Assembly (NCBI GenBank): GCA_015501585.1
Contig: JADNRY010000279.1
Location: forward strand, 1 to 64,000
Direction: 5' to 3'
Length of the DNA stretch: 64,000 nucleotides
Source of the DNA: Rhodocollybia butyracea
Taxonomy: Eukaryota; Basidiomycota; Agaricomycetes; Agaricales; Omphalotaceae
Under the pieces are notes generated by a model, which had not been told where the DNA came from, made no database searches, and was given only the letters and a program-made list of their open reading frames with translations. Of the stretch, positions 1-11,778 are shown in pieces. Position 1 is the stretch's first letter, and every line of letters starts with the position of its first letter. The position numbers and the translations under genes were made by a program.

Positions 1-602
1 GGCGTGAACCATTATGTCTCATGATTGTGTTATTAGCTAGATTGTGGATGGAAGTTGAGAGGAAACTCGGATGACCCGCGGCTCGGAGTTGATCCGGTCT
101 AGAAGCAATCTCACTCCCAGTATTGTTCTTGTACTCTTTTAGCCCCAAACTCAACCTCCTTGCCGAACTTGACGTAACCTACTTGGGTTATCTTGCCATG
201 TAGCCCCGCACGCCCGAATTCTCGAGACTCGAGAGTGAAGAAACCATTCACTCGAACATAGGTTCAATATTGGTTCAATAATGTTTAGTATTTTTAGTGC
301 CAACACATGTAGCTGAAAATTGTGGTCATGTGGCAACTCACCGCTCCAGCAAGATGTACGAAAAACCTTGTGCACACATTCACTTGGCCGGAAGCTTGAG
401 CGCGGGAGCTCAGTTACAGTAATGAATATGCCTCGTCGAGCGAGAGAGCCAACGACATTGTACAGTCACTTATTTGCTTCCCAGGACAGCTTTGGAGCCT
501 GGAGTCAATAGATTTTGATGCATAAATTGAAGCATTGCCAGATGTCACCCCGATAACTGAAAGCCTCGTTTTTTTTTGCTTCCCCAATCCCATTCCAAAT
601 AC
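1..602. other. Spacer with no recognised gene
   Basis: Both strands have frequent stops, and no conserved protein motif, tRNA or terminal repeat was recognised. It is probably the upstream region of the antiporter gene that starts at 603. Confidence 0.5.
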
Positions 603-2885
603 ATGGCTCTTCAGCTCTTCGATGTGCGCATATTTTCTCCACCGTTACCTGAAAATGATTTACAGCTGTTTACGTGGAAAGGTGACGACCCCGTGATTAG
701 CCTGTATATGTGGGTACTTTATGCTCATCTCAACTCTGGCATTAGTACTTCAAACACCACGGATCCAATTATCAGGCTTAGGAGGGTAAGGTTGTTTCTA
801 AAATTTCTAAATCAAACGTATCTATTCATCGACCTGATTCACCATCTTTACAGGTTCATAGTCGCATCTCTTTGTTTTCCTGTGCTCATGAAAGAAATAA
901 AGGTTCATAGGTCCATCCCTTCCCTCCCCCGATTTCTCATCTACTTCTAGATATACCTAAACGAAGTCGTTCTTGGAACAGTGTTTGGAATCATCATCGG
1001 ACCACACGGAGGGAACATACTCAATCCTCGTTCTTGGAGCTCGTCTTTAGAATATCAAAATAATATCACATTAGAAGTTATGCGCATTCATACTTGGTGT
1101 TGGCCTATTCATTCATCGGTGTAAAACTCCCAGAAAATTACATGTGGAAGCATGCTAGTTCTCTGCTTGCAATGGTCATTCCCACAATGGCATTTGGCTG
1201 GCTTCTTGTAGGAGGTCCGGACTTCCTGTCCATCATAAACCAGATATCTCACTCTTCCCATAGGAATACTAAAAGTCCTATTTCCAAGCTTGACATTTGT
1301 TTCCTGTCTCGTTATAGCTGCTTGCCTCACACCAACAGATCCGATTATATGCTCTGCAATTGTTGGTATGTCTTGTCTATTTTCATTCCAGTTCGACTGT
1401 CACACCACTTTTACTCCAAGCGGTAAAAAAAATTTGCAAAAGATCACGTCCACATTAAGCTTCGCCAAATCCTATCTGCGGAATCTGCAGCAAACGACGG
1501 TTTAGCGTACCCTTTTCTGAGTATATCAATCTACCTTACCGTCGAGTCTTCTAAAACGCGTCGCCTTCGGCAAATGGTTTTTGATTGGATGGTTTGTGTG
1601 AGTCGTTGTGCGGAGGGTGTGTTATTTACTCCATTAACCCAACGACAGATCAAGTCATTCTGGGTGTCATACTGGGGGCGGTTATGGGTCTGTTTAGTTC
1701 TAGATCAGAAAGTCGGCCAGTGCTAAGGCGTTTTATAGGTTGTTTCTTCTCCTACTTCTTTCAGCTTTTAGAACGTAGCAAAGGCCATGTTGACCGCGAA
1801 TCTTATGTCGCTCAGTACGTGTAGTATCAGCAGTCGAGCTAACCGAGATCATAACAGACTAAACATTTTTTTCTTACTTCAAGGTACATCGCTATGGCTT
1901 TATTCACCGTTGGCTTAGCCCACACAATAGGGAGCGACGATCTGCTAGCGGCCTTTGCCACAGGTATATGATTTTTCTGATTTTTGCTAGAAACTACTAA
2001 ATCACTTCGCCCTCACTCAGGGACTGCCCTGTCGTGGGACGGACATTTTAACCAAAAAATCTAAAAGACAAGCAGCAATGGAGAACGACAAACAAACCGA
2101 AGAAGCCGAAAAAGAAACCTTCGTCTCGGTAATTGAACTTGTGCTCAATTGTAGTTTCGTCCTCAGCAGTAACAGCCCTTTGCTCACTAACTTCCTTTTC
2201 AGGCGCTGGGTTTATGTATATCGGTCAGTCCCATTATTATACAGAATTTCAAAAGTTTCTCTCCAACCTGCTCATCTAGGTACCTGGCTACCTTTCGAAA
2301 CCTTTAAACATGCCTAGTCTAGGGATCGTCCCTTGGAAATTGACAGTTTTATTCATCTCTACCATATTCCTAGAAGGATCCCCCCCTTGATGCTTCTCTC
2401 TTATTGGGTCCCAGAAATTGGCTCATGGAAGAAGGCTCTGTTCTCGGTCATTTGGTATGAGATCCAGACTAATCATTTTCTGCTGTTCAAAGCTGAGAAA
2501 CTCATCTTGTAGGGCCAGTAAGTTCTCTGCCCTCCTCTGTTAAGGGAAACTCATTTCCCGATTTTGTACTAGATGGGAGTCGGGGCTGTGTTTATTTCAA
2601 CGCTGGCGTTGAACTGAACTCTCCCCTCCTCATAATCCACCCCGAAATCAAGAAGAAACTCTTGGCACTTTACATCCAGCCTGTCGTTAGCATTCATCAT
2701 GTTAGGATCAAGTATCATTCGTCCGTACTTACCTTTTCAACACATCCTGCTAGCCTCATTTTTTCTCCAGATGACTTTCCATTCCGTTCTATTCGTTGTG
2801 GAGCCAGTTTCTCATACCTTTTCTCCGACAGTTGACTTGTTCGAACGGAACCTCGCCCGTCAAAGAAACGTCTATAGCTCTTGAC
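603..2885 (+). pseudogene. Na+/H+ antiporter, fungal NHA1 type, heavily frame-disrupted
   Basis: Fungal NHA1-type antiporters exchange Na+/K+ for H+ at the plasma membrane. Conserved pieces appear in order but in shifting frames: NEVVLGTVFGIIIGPHG near 960-1020, LTPTDPI near 1325-1345, SAANDGLAYPF near 1485-1525, SYVAQYV near 1800, GSDDLLAAFATG near 1930-1965, an FETFN..PSLGIVPW block near 2300-2335, RRIPPLMLLSYWVPEIGSW near 2370-2425 and MGVGAVFISTLAL near 2573. Many joins are normal short introns. At least six joins need a one-base correction, several at A runs (1553-1556, 2054-2059, 2306-2308). The N-terminal exon fits the family poorly apart from its MALQ start, and the usual long cytoplasmic tail is not readable. 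Disruptions are denser than in any other gene here, so I call a decaying copy. A very poorly assembled intact gene is the alternative. The start at 603 is a guess from the MALQ motif. Confidence 0.7.
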
Positions 2886-3183
2886 ACTATCTCTGCTCCC
2901 ATTCCTGACGTTGAAAGGGCTCTCAGTAATATATCGTCCTTCAACAACTCTGCGGCTCATGGACATCGAACCATCTCTACCTTTTCAGCACACCGCTAGC
3001 AAAGCGGTAATAATCCTGTGAGTGCTGCCCACACATCTCCATCCAGCGTATCCATGCCAAGCTTACATGCGTCAGTCTTGAGAGACGAATGCATATTTTT
3101 TAGAACGCCGTTCACATTAGTATTATGTTACAATGGGATCGTAATAGAATACAGTTCATACTACAAGTGTATGTAGAAAAAGT

Positions 3184-6100
3184 TCAGTTTTGCCGCAAAG
3201 CGCTCAAGATTTCGTCGACGCTTTGCATATACCGATCCCAATCCCCCTCACTTCGCGTGTAACAGCTGAGATTAGTTTGGGTATGACCTTGAAAGCACCT
3301 GTACTCACTGTACATCCATAGCATCCGACATCTCTGTCGATGTCCAAGGTTGCCGTCCAACACTCCCTAATTCATGCTGTGGACCTACAGTGAAATGTTA
3401 AGACTACACTTCCAAATGCTGCATTCATTTAGTACTCGCCCTCAACATACTGGGAGCTTGCCAAGGCTATCCCTGCGCCAAAAGAAAGGCTAGTTCCTGG
3501 CGATGTATAATCTGAAGTCGAAGGTATCAAGAAGTTGAACTCGTCTTGCTGTAGAATACCACTTTGGATGTCCCCATCCTGATGGAATGATCCCAAAGAG
3601 GAATGAGGTGTAAATGACGGTGTAATAAAATATTTGGCAGACTGCGTCCCGGGAACAGGTGGCTGAGCAGAGAGCTCGGTGACACTATGTTCTCTTGCCG
3701 CACTGTAGGCATCTGTGAGGTCACTGATGAAAATGACATTCACGACAGTATCCCTACAGAAATTGAACTGTAGATGAGTCAATGATCCTAGTACACCTAT
3801 AACACGTACCGTAGCCTCCCTGCAAGCTGCACTCTACATTGTGAAACTGTTAAAGTCACGCACATCAGGCTCTTGGGGGGAAACATACTGATGTTCAATT
3901 CTCGCCAAGAAGTCTAAACATTTTACAACATATCCCATTTCGACGCCAATATCTACGTCGAGCTTGAGTCGTCTGCCTCTCCACATATTGATCAAGAGTA
4001 TGATTGCAGCATTAGCGATTGTGGCCTGAGCGATAGCTGTTCTATCAAGCTAAAACAAAGTAAAATTATACAACGTACCGAGGGCTGCGGTCCAAGTAAA
4101 TAAGAATCACGTTTGCGATGGGCTTCAACGACTTGGGTTTTTGGAATAAAAAAGGGTCAGAAAAGGCAGAGAAATAACGTACTAAGTACACACGAATGCG
4201 CCGTGCTGACGCATACTTCTAGTGAAGCAGGGGACGATATACTAGCACGGTAAGTTTCCATTCGAAGGAAGTAATACATCAAATAGAGCAGCGTCGATTG
4301 GTGAAATAACACCGGGTCTGAACGTTGGGGATCCCATTTGACTACATATATTTCGATATGTTAGTTTTCAGAATTTGAGTGTGATGGTGCTTACGCTCTT
4401 CCGGTATGGTTTCTAGCCACTCGGTCAACGATTTATCAATTTCCGTGATAGCGCGCTGTCTTCCTGCCAACAAAACACCTTGTGCAGCTTTGCTAGATCG
4501 ACGCACAAACCTCTAAAGTGAATGAAAGATGCTTGAACATGACCAAAGAAGTCAAATTTACCATTGCACGCTGAACTTGTTCCAGAACATGAAGCAATTT
4601 TAACGTATGTATCCAGTATGAGACTTTGCAGTGTTTTCCTGAAGGTTGCTTGAACGCTAGGTCACCAGGTTGCTCCCAATACTCATCATCACATTCGACA
4701 GGGAACTCAGTGTCGTAGCTGGATCAGAGTATATGTACCACAAAGGTTGGTGGACAATAGGTAAAACTCACTCGTCAGAGGATATAGCACGAGGCCGGCC
4801 AACAATCATACTCATGGAGATATCAATATAGTTCACAAACCAAAATGCACGCTTCCAAAGTTCTCCTAGCACTGTGGGCGGGCCGGATTTTTTACGGTGA
4901 GCACCCTCCAAAGATAAAACAAGTCAGCCAAATCAGATCACTGTAAATACAAGCCCACAGACCACATCCTGTAGCATACGCATCCCTATCCCGCATATTA
5001 CCCATCCAGAATGGGGCATAGTCGTGGTTTGCATGAACATGATATAAATCTATCGCCGTATTACCATTTCTTGTCCCACAGTCATTGAGAAACACTCACA
5101 ACAAGTTTTTGAACCTCTGAAACTGACGGGGGTTCTAAGAATGACATTGGTACAGGATGTACTTGTTGCATCCATCGAAAACCCGCAGAAAGTTGGGATC
5201 CATGTGAGAAAATTCGTGCTTAGTGAGGTATGAGTTTTTCGAGATCCTTGCACCATTTAGTAAATCATTGGAAAAAGACTTACCGTCGTCAGAATGTCGT
5301 GAGGCTAGAGCGCATACAGCCAGTACAGTCTCGCCGAAATGACGATCATGATAATGAAGCCCAGCAGCGATAGATTTCTCAAATGTCGGCCGGTGCAAAA
5401 GAGGAAAGATGTAATGGACTTTCTCCCACCAAATATTCAGAAGATCAGCGAGCAGGTCCTGTGGTGGAAAAATTAGTGGTTCCAGTTGAGGTTTGGTTGT
5501 GATTTGCCACTGTTATGCGTAAGTTAGAAAGCAGTTGATTCATCTAAACCGAAGATCATGCCATACAGGTTGTAAATCCCAGTACAGAGGCCTTTTGAAT
5601 ACTTCAAAAGCTGCTTTATCAGCCTTATTGTCGTGGATACCAGCTTTTATAAGACTGATTCTGGGAACACCGTTATAACGACCATGGGAATAAGCGAATC
5701 GCTGATACCGGATCTATATTTTTTAAACAGGGCTGGGCATGGCCAACGCCATTTAAACGTGTTTAAAACTTCATTTAAATGAGCTGGATTCAAGTTCTTG
5801 TGCACAGCTTCCAGTGTTCTGTCTACTGTACTTCAAGCAGGCGTTTAAATCAGTTAATTAAACGAGTACTTAGAGTAAACAAGCAGTTTTAAACACTGAT
5901 AAATTCCTTTAACGTACGGGTGGTATTAAACGAACACAAATATACAGCTTGGACGAAGTTTAAATTTCACCTTTAACCTGCCGCTCAAGCCACAGCATAC
6001 AAATCAACAAAGATACGCACCATAGGGCTATCTTACAATGTAGTAAAGTGATCACTGACAGACGCAAACCTTATAACATTTTGTTAACTTCTCATCTGGC

Positions 6101-7659
6101 ATGCATGCAACCTCGATGAACTCGAGAGAGTGGTTGGATAGTGGGGGATGATGGTGGTGAGAGAAAGAGAAGTAAACAATCGTCAGACGGTTGGCCGCCG
6201 AACAATAAGCGCAAGCAAGGGCGTCTAGCACATAATTACACGGTCATGTGGGAGGCCACCTTTTGTCAGAAAGCACAGGCCCTTGCTTATTGTTCGGCGC
6301 CCAACTGTCGGATGGTTGTTCACTTCTCTTTCTCCCACTACCATCACACCCCCACTATCCAACCACTATCTTGAATTCACCAAGGTTCGCCGAGGTTGCA
6401 TGCATGCCTGCGAGAGTGAAATATCGAGAGTGAAATATTATCAGGTACGCTATGACTGCTGTGCTCGTCTCACTGGTTTAAAACAGGATTCTTTAACAAT
6501 CCAACTAGTGCAGTGGTGCCTGCCAGTGATCAATTTACTATGCTGTAAGAGGTGCGTATCTTTGTTGATTTGTATGCTCTGGCTTGAGCAGCAGGTTTAA
6601 AGGTGAAATTTAAACTTCGTCCAAGCTGTATATCCAAGAATCTTGTTTAGGAAGTGTACTCGTTTAATACCACCCGTGTTAAAGGAATTTATTAGTGTTT
6701 AAAACTACTCTAAGTACTCGATTAATTTGCTGATTTAAATACCTGTTCGAAGTACAGCAGACAGAGTACTGTAAGCTGTACACGAGAATCTATATCCAGC
6801 TCAATTAAATGAAGTTTTAAACATGTTTAAATGGCGTTGGCCATGTCCAGCCATGTTTAAAAAATATAGATCCGGATTCTTCGAATCGAAATTGTTCCAG
6901 TTGTTCGGAAAGCTCATCCTCCTCGTCCTCTTCTGATGAAGATGGAAGACCTTCACCAACTTGGGATTCAACTTTGGATACTGAAAAGCAGCTCATGAGA
7001 ATTCTCGTCTCGCTGCATACACCGCAGTTACCAGATCCAGCCAGCTCTGTTTCGAGGGTGCGTATGTAGCTTGCCAATTCCTTGAAAATCTGTCGGAGTT
7101 CACTTTCATCTTTAGGTATAACATAAGGTACAGAGGACAGGATTGACGTGGTCAATGCTTGAATATTGGTACTTTTCAACCGTGACGATCGTCTTGGCAA
7201 GTAAAATAAAGCTGAGTTCGAAGACGAGGCATTCGAGCTCACCCTGCGACCGGTCCTCTTTTCTAGAGTAGACAAATGAGCTGCCACTTCAGCATATTAC
7301 AGGAGTGAAGATTACCTTTCGCGGTAACGTATGACGGCATTCAATCTTTAATCCCAGTCAGGGGAAGTTCATATAGGGAGGATAGAGAGTCACCTCCATT
7401 GATATGCAGTGAGAACATGGACCCCCTTCTTTAGCGGCACTATCGCCTAAGACTTTATCGGCAACAGAAGATTATCTGCCCTTCAAGTTCAACTTACATC
7501 GTACTAGCACAAAGTCAGATACATTCCTCGCAGCCATTTCTTGCGTTTTTTACACGCGTCACAGGCATGCTGAAACCTCCTTTGCTTGACAGCTGGTGTG
7601 CCACCTGTGGAACGATATCCTGAACGGGAAATATCTTCGGTGTTATCGTTATCTGACAT
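3184..7659 (-). pseudogene. Zn2Cys6 fungal transcription factor gene split by a palindromic insertion
   Basis: Expected role: a nuclear DNA-binding activator or repressor with a binuclear zinc cluster and a fungal_trans middle domain. The N-terminus reads MSDNDNTEDISRSGYRS, then CDACKKRK. After an intron (donor near 7502) comes RCDSAAKEGGPCSHC, which supplies the rest of the cluster. The acidic stretch SSSEEDEEDELSEQLEQF lies just right of the insertion at 5712-6871, and RYNGVPRISLIKAGI lies just left of it. The fungal_trans core follows: HRPTFEKSI..GLHYHDRHFGETVLAVCALASRHSDD near 5400-5280, then FWFVNYIDISMSMIVGRPRA near 4800 and HQSTLLYLMYYFLRMETYR near 4290. The C-terminus is EGDWDRYMQSVDEIL near 3215. 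Restoring the site by removing the element and one CCGG leaves the two sides one base out of frame, and the spacing inside the zinc cluster is odd (about 35 extra bases between CKKRK and RCD). The gene is therefore probably dead. Confidence 0.8.
5712..6871. mobile_element. Fold-back (full-length palindromic) element flanked by CCGG
   Basis: The left half (from ATCTATATTTTTTAAACA at 5712) is repeated as its reverse complement in the right half (ending TGTTTAAAAAATATAGAT at 6871). Matching blocks continue all the way in: TGGCCAACGCCATTTAAAC, CAGCTTGGACGAAGTTTAAA, ACAAATCAACAAAGATACGC, GCATGCAACCTCG, and AACAATAAGC..AAGCAAGGGC at 6201-6222 against GCCCTTGCTTATTGTT from 6279. The unpaired centre is only about 55 bases (6223-6278). 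The arms differ by scattered substitutions and small indels. CCGG flanks both ends (5708-5711, 6872-6875) and is a possible target-site duplication, although the boundary is itself palindromic and so ambiguous. There is no transposase ORF, so it is non-autonomous. It sits inside the coding region of the Zn2Cys6 gene. Confidence 0.85.
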
Positions 7660-9412
7660 GATGGTTGACTCGATAAAAGCGAAAACGAAGTTGGTAGGCG
7701 TCGTCGCAGTGGCAAAGTAGAACTCGTGACAATTAAATTACTTGGCTCCTCAAGGCTACGGACTAGTTATACACTGTACGACCCATAGATGTATATCGAT
7801 CATTAGCTGAGCACTGATGCAGATGGCCCATACAAAATTACCATGCTCATCTCCTAGACTGGCTGATATGCACTGCCGAAGATATATCAACAGAGTGCAG
7901 AGGGCGCGAGGAAGAACGTGGAGGCCCGACCGTGAACCTCCGTGAACACTCAAGTCCTCATCGACATCATCCAACGGATAGGTTCCTTCGTCCGAAAATG
8001 AGGCCCTTAGCCCACGTCTGTACACGCCCAAGTACTTGGGACTTGATTGATGGGCGCTTAATGACCTTAATCCCGTTCTATCCCGAGAATCAATACAAAT
8101 ACTGTATGTACGAGAGAAAATAGCATACGAGGAATGCTGGGGATGCTGTCCGAGATCTAGCAAGAGCCAAATGGCCACAGCGCGGTTACGCCTGAATGTA
8201 GACTTGGTTTTGCCCTAACACTTCTCTTCATTTTGGGGCAGCATGTGCGACACAATTATGCTCAAGTTCCATATGCTATGTTCTATTTATTCTATATTTC
8301 CAAGGCCACGGGCCTGACCATCGATTAACTACACATCCCTCCTGATACCCACCACCAATACCTGTAGCTACACCAACGCCCAAAGACCCTCCCCAATACA
8401 TACACTACATAGAATGGAGGTGCAGCCTGCTGCACCTCCCCGTGTCTTGGTACTTAGTCTTACCTGTACGCACGGTTTAAAAGATTCCAAAAAAAAAAAA
8501 AAAAAACGAGAGAAAATTTGGCCCGTACTTACTGTTACTACAAGTTTTGGAAGTTGCTAGTCCTAGTAAGATCTGAGTAGGACTGTGCATTATCACAAGG
8601 AAGAAAATTCCAAGAAAAAAACAGTAATATTTCTCATTCAGAGTCATCCGCTTCAAAATCACTCAGGCTCCCAGTGGTTCATTAGCACCACTGGCTCTTT
8701 CTTGTTCCTTGAGAATAATTTTGAGAAAAATTAGTAGTATTTTTACATTCCACTAAGTATTACCATCTGAACTAAGTATCCGAGCCGCGCGGTTATCTAG
8801 AAAAAATAAAACTATTGCGGGAGGGACTTGAACTTGGACACGTCTTTGAGCAAAAAGTCGAACATATAGCATTAACCACTTAGCCATCAGCATTTTCTTA
8901 TACTTTATCGTTACAAAATCTTGAATAGTTCGGGTACCGGCCGGTAAATGGATTCTTCTGCCGCTGCCGATTTGTGAAATCTTGAAAACGATTGGCTAGG
9001 TCCTAAGTCAGATGCCGTAAAACGACTTAGGACTAAATGGCTTCGTTCGGGACGCACCGGCAACTTAGAATCAACTTGATTGTATGCATAGCGAGTTGAG
9101 TTTAAGCTAAGAAATGCATTTTCAGTGGAAAAATGGTGTACAGGTGACGAAGGTATATCTATATAATCTCTCTTTCTTTTCTTTTTTTTTTCTCTTTCCC
9201 CAACTTGAAAAAACTTGATTTCCACGGCGCATGTACAGACTTAGGACATGAGCCGAAAATGATGCCGACGAGTCTACTTTGCTGTTCCGGGCCGGAACCA
9301 CTTGCGCCACTCTTCGGGTGATAGCATTATTAGCTCGCGTGCCTTGACCGCAATTATTACCACATGTTATAATATAAACCGCTTGCTTTCCTACTTTTGT
9401 TCCCTTACTTCC
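7660..9412. other. Intergenic region with tRNA-like relic
   Basis: No protein-coding signal was convincing on either strand. It contains an A-run of about 18 bases near 8490-8507 and the tRNA-like sequence listed separately at 8816-8893. The right end is the upstream region of the bleomycin hydrolase gene. Confidence 0.5.
8816..8893 (-). tRNA. tRNA-like sequence or tRNA-derived SINE head, degenerate
   Basis: On the minus strand there is an A-box-like TGGCTAAGTGGTTAATGC and, about 40 bases on, a B-box-like AGTTCAAGTCC, followed within 12 bases by TTTT and then TTTTTT, which could stop RNA polymerase III. The acceptor and T stems do not pair, so this is not a working tRNA as read. A SINE head or a decayed tRNA (A-box closest to Ser/Leu type) are the two readings. 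Confidence 0.3.
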
Positions 9413-11287
9413 ATGGGCTCATCTCCATCCAAACCTATCAGAGCAGTTCCTGCACAAGCAAAGGACGAGAAAATGGCGCTTGCAGAGACAACTTCTGGTC
9501 TCTCCGCCTTGTCTCTGTCCACACCTACTTCTGCAAATGGATCTCTCTTGTTGCAGAATGTGTCGTCTTGGGAGTCTGCTATCGCTCAGGACCCAAGGAA
9601 CCGACTAGCTCGTACGGTTCTTGCTCATTCCGACATCCGTGATGCACTCGTCTCGCGGGAAGCCACAGTGGCAACGACTCATGTTTTTAATCATGAGATT
9701 GACTTTAAAAACTGGTCCCATAACAAACCAGCAAGTATAATTTAAATCACAGTCACAAGATATCCTAACAAGCACCATGAATGCAGAAAATCCAGTGGCC
9801 GTTGCTGGTTGTTTGCGTCGACCAACGTCCTGCGGTAGCACTCTTATATCTCCTTTAGTGAACTTGATCTGATTCTTGTCATAAACAGGTATGATGTTAT
9901 GAAGAAGCTGAAGCTGAAGGAATTCCAACTGTCTCAGGCAAGTATTAGCAAGGTACATTGATGCTCGGGCTAACCATTTGATAGTCATACTTGTTCTTCT
10001 GGGACAAGCTCAACAAGTCCAACTATTATCTGGAACTAATGATCGAGAACGCAGAACTCCCTGTCGACGATAGAGTGATAAACCATCTTTCAGGTGACCT
10101 TATCTCTGACGGAGGCCAATGGGACATGGTAGTCAACCTTGTTGAGAACTACGGTATCGTCCCGATCACAGTTTATCCTGAATCCTTCAGCTCCTCTTCA
10201 TCCTCACCACTCAACACTTTATTAAAGACAAAGCTGAGAGAAGACGCTCTCATTCTTAGGAAGATGACCGTTGACCTCAAGGCTGCCGGAATTTCTCCTC
10301 AAGCTGTGATTTCTGCCGTCCGTGCGGAGAAAGAGAAGCTCATGAAGGAAGTTTATACCATCATGACTGCAGCACTCGGCGTTCCTCCCATGCCGGATGC
10401 ATCCTTTACCTGGAACTATTACGACGAGGATGGCAAGTTCGGAACGTGGTCTGGCACGCCGCTCGAATATTACAAGACCTTCGCCGCAAAGCATCATCCT
10501 GTAAGTAATTGCTTTTACTTCATGTCCGATAGTATACGCTTAACCAATGTATATAGGCGAAGGACTCATTTTCCCTCATCAATGACCCCCGAAATGACTA
10601 TTCGCAACTCATTACCATAGACAAGCTAGGAAATGTTTGGGGAGGTCGATCAGTATCATGTAATCTTTAGTTTTACCTTCAAGTTTGCAGCTATTCTAAT
10701 ACACACTGGCCAGATGTCAACACAGAAATCGAGAATATGAAAGCTGTGGTTGTAAAGGTGAGTTTCACGTATCGCACTGATTACCTTGACTAAAAGCGGC
10801 ATCAGATGGTCAAAGCTGGCATTCCCGTCTTCTTTGGATGTGACGTCGGACAGTCGTCTGAGCGGAATCTCGGAGTAATGGATACCAATGTGTTTCAATT
10901 TGAGGATACATTCAACATCACGCTCGGCCTTACCAAGAAGATGCGACTCCAGATCAATGAATCTGCCATGACGCACGCTATGGTTATATCTGGCGTTCAC
11001 CTGGACGCTAGTGGTAAACCTGTCCGGTACAAGGTTGAAAACTCTTGGGGCGAAACACCAGGAAACAAGGGGTACTTTGTAATGACTGACGACTGGTTCA
11101 ATGAGTGAGTCTCCTGCCAAAGCTACGAACATATTTTGATGGATATCGTCAACTTAGATACGTATACCAAGTGGTGGTGCCGAAGAGTTTTGCGCCCAGA
11201 GAGCTGATTGCGGTATATGAGGGTGGAAATGCCAAAGTTCTCCCACCATGGGATCCAATGGTGAACGGACCGTTACTTACTTTTTAG
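9413..11287 (+). CDS. BLH1: Bleomycin hydrolase (C1B cysteine aminopeptidase)
   Basis: A cytosolic papain-fold aminopeptidase that forms a hexameric barrel and removes N-terminal residues from peptides; it also inactivates bleomycin and homocysteine thiolactone. Catalytic landmarks are all present: Gln/Cys in TNQ..SSGRCWLFA (9735-9830), His in MTHAMVISG (near 10970) and Asn in KVENSWG (near 11040). VFFGCDVGQ (near 10830) is also diagnostic. The start is taken at MGSSPSKP, because ..TVLAHSDIRDALVSR follows at family spacing; Gly2 and Ser6 make an N-myristoylation motif. Six introns are inferred. The one at 9938-9984 has a GC donor (CAG|GCAAGT). The frame breaks at 9705-9709, where five A occur before CTGG; four A would give DFKTGPITNQ. 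Everything else is intact, so this looks like an assembly error. Confidence 0.92.
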
Positions 11288-11778
11288 TTCCCGCGGCTAA
11301 CATCCTTACTATCTAGGGAACACTCGCATGAAAGTCAATTGCGATTGGATGGTTGTATTATATTTGCGACAAGAATCTCAATAACATATGCTTTCTATAG
11401 CCCCACTGGTGTGAAATGCGAACACGTCCATAATTTTGCTTGTCGTTTTGATAACTCGCCTTGCTAGACTCTGAACTTGTAATTGCTTCGCGAGAAAGCA
11501 CAGTGAAAGCACCTTATACCCAAGCTAGAGTAACTTGAAAAGGCTAGGGCAATTTGATCCCCGAGTCCTGCGTGAGATTTTTCGCAGGTTCCGAACTTGA
11601 CCGAACAACGCTAATTTTGTGGGCGTGCCTGGAAATGGTGTATAAAACTATTGCTCATTGGTTAACGCAAGCTTTTCACCCATAGCCACAAAGTTCTCTC
11701 AAGGTTTGCGCTCCCGGCCCTTATAAGTTATAACTGGATATTTGTTAGAATCTCCCACCACCCTCCTTCCTCCCAACT
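11288..11778. other. Intergenic spacer
   Basis: No coding, tRNA or repeat signal was recognised. The right end holds a pyrimidine-rich stretch just before the next start codon. Confidence 0.5.

Noticed and set aside
6141..6600. Short open frames inside the palindromic element
   Set aside because: They mirror each other on both arms and carry no transposase motif.
7756..8178. 140-codon open frame on the minus strand
   Set aside because: No conserved motif; it lies in spacer beside repeats and overlaps other open frames.
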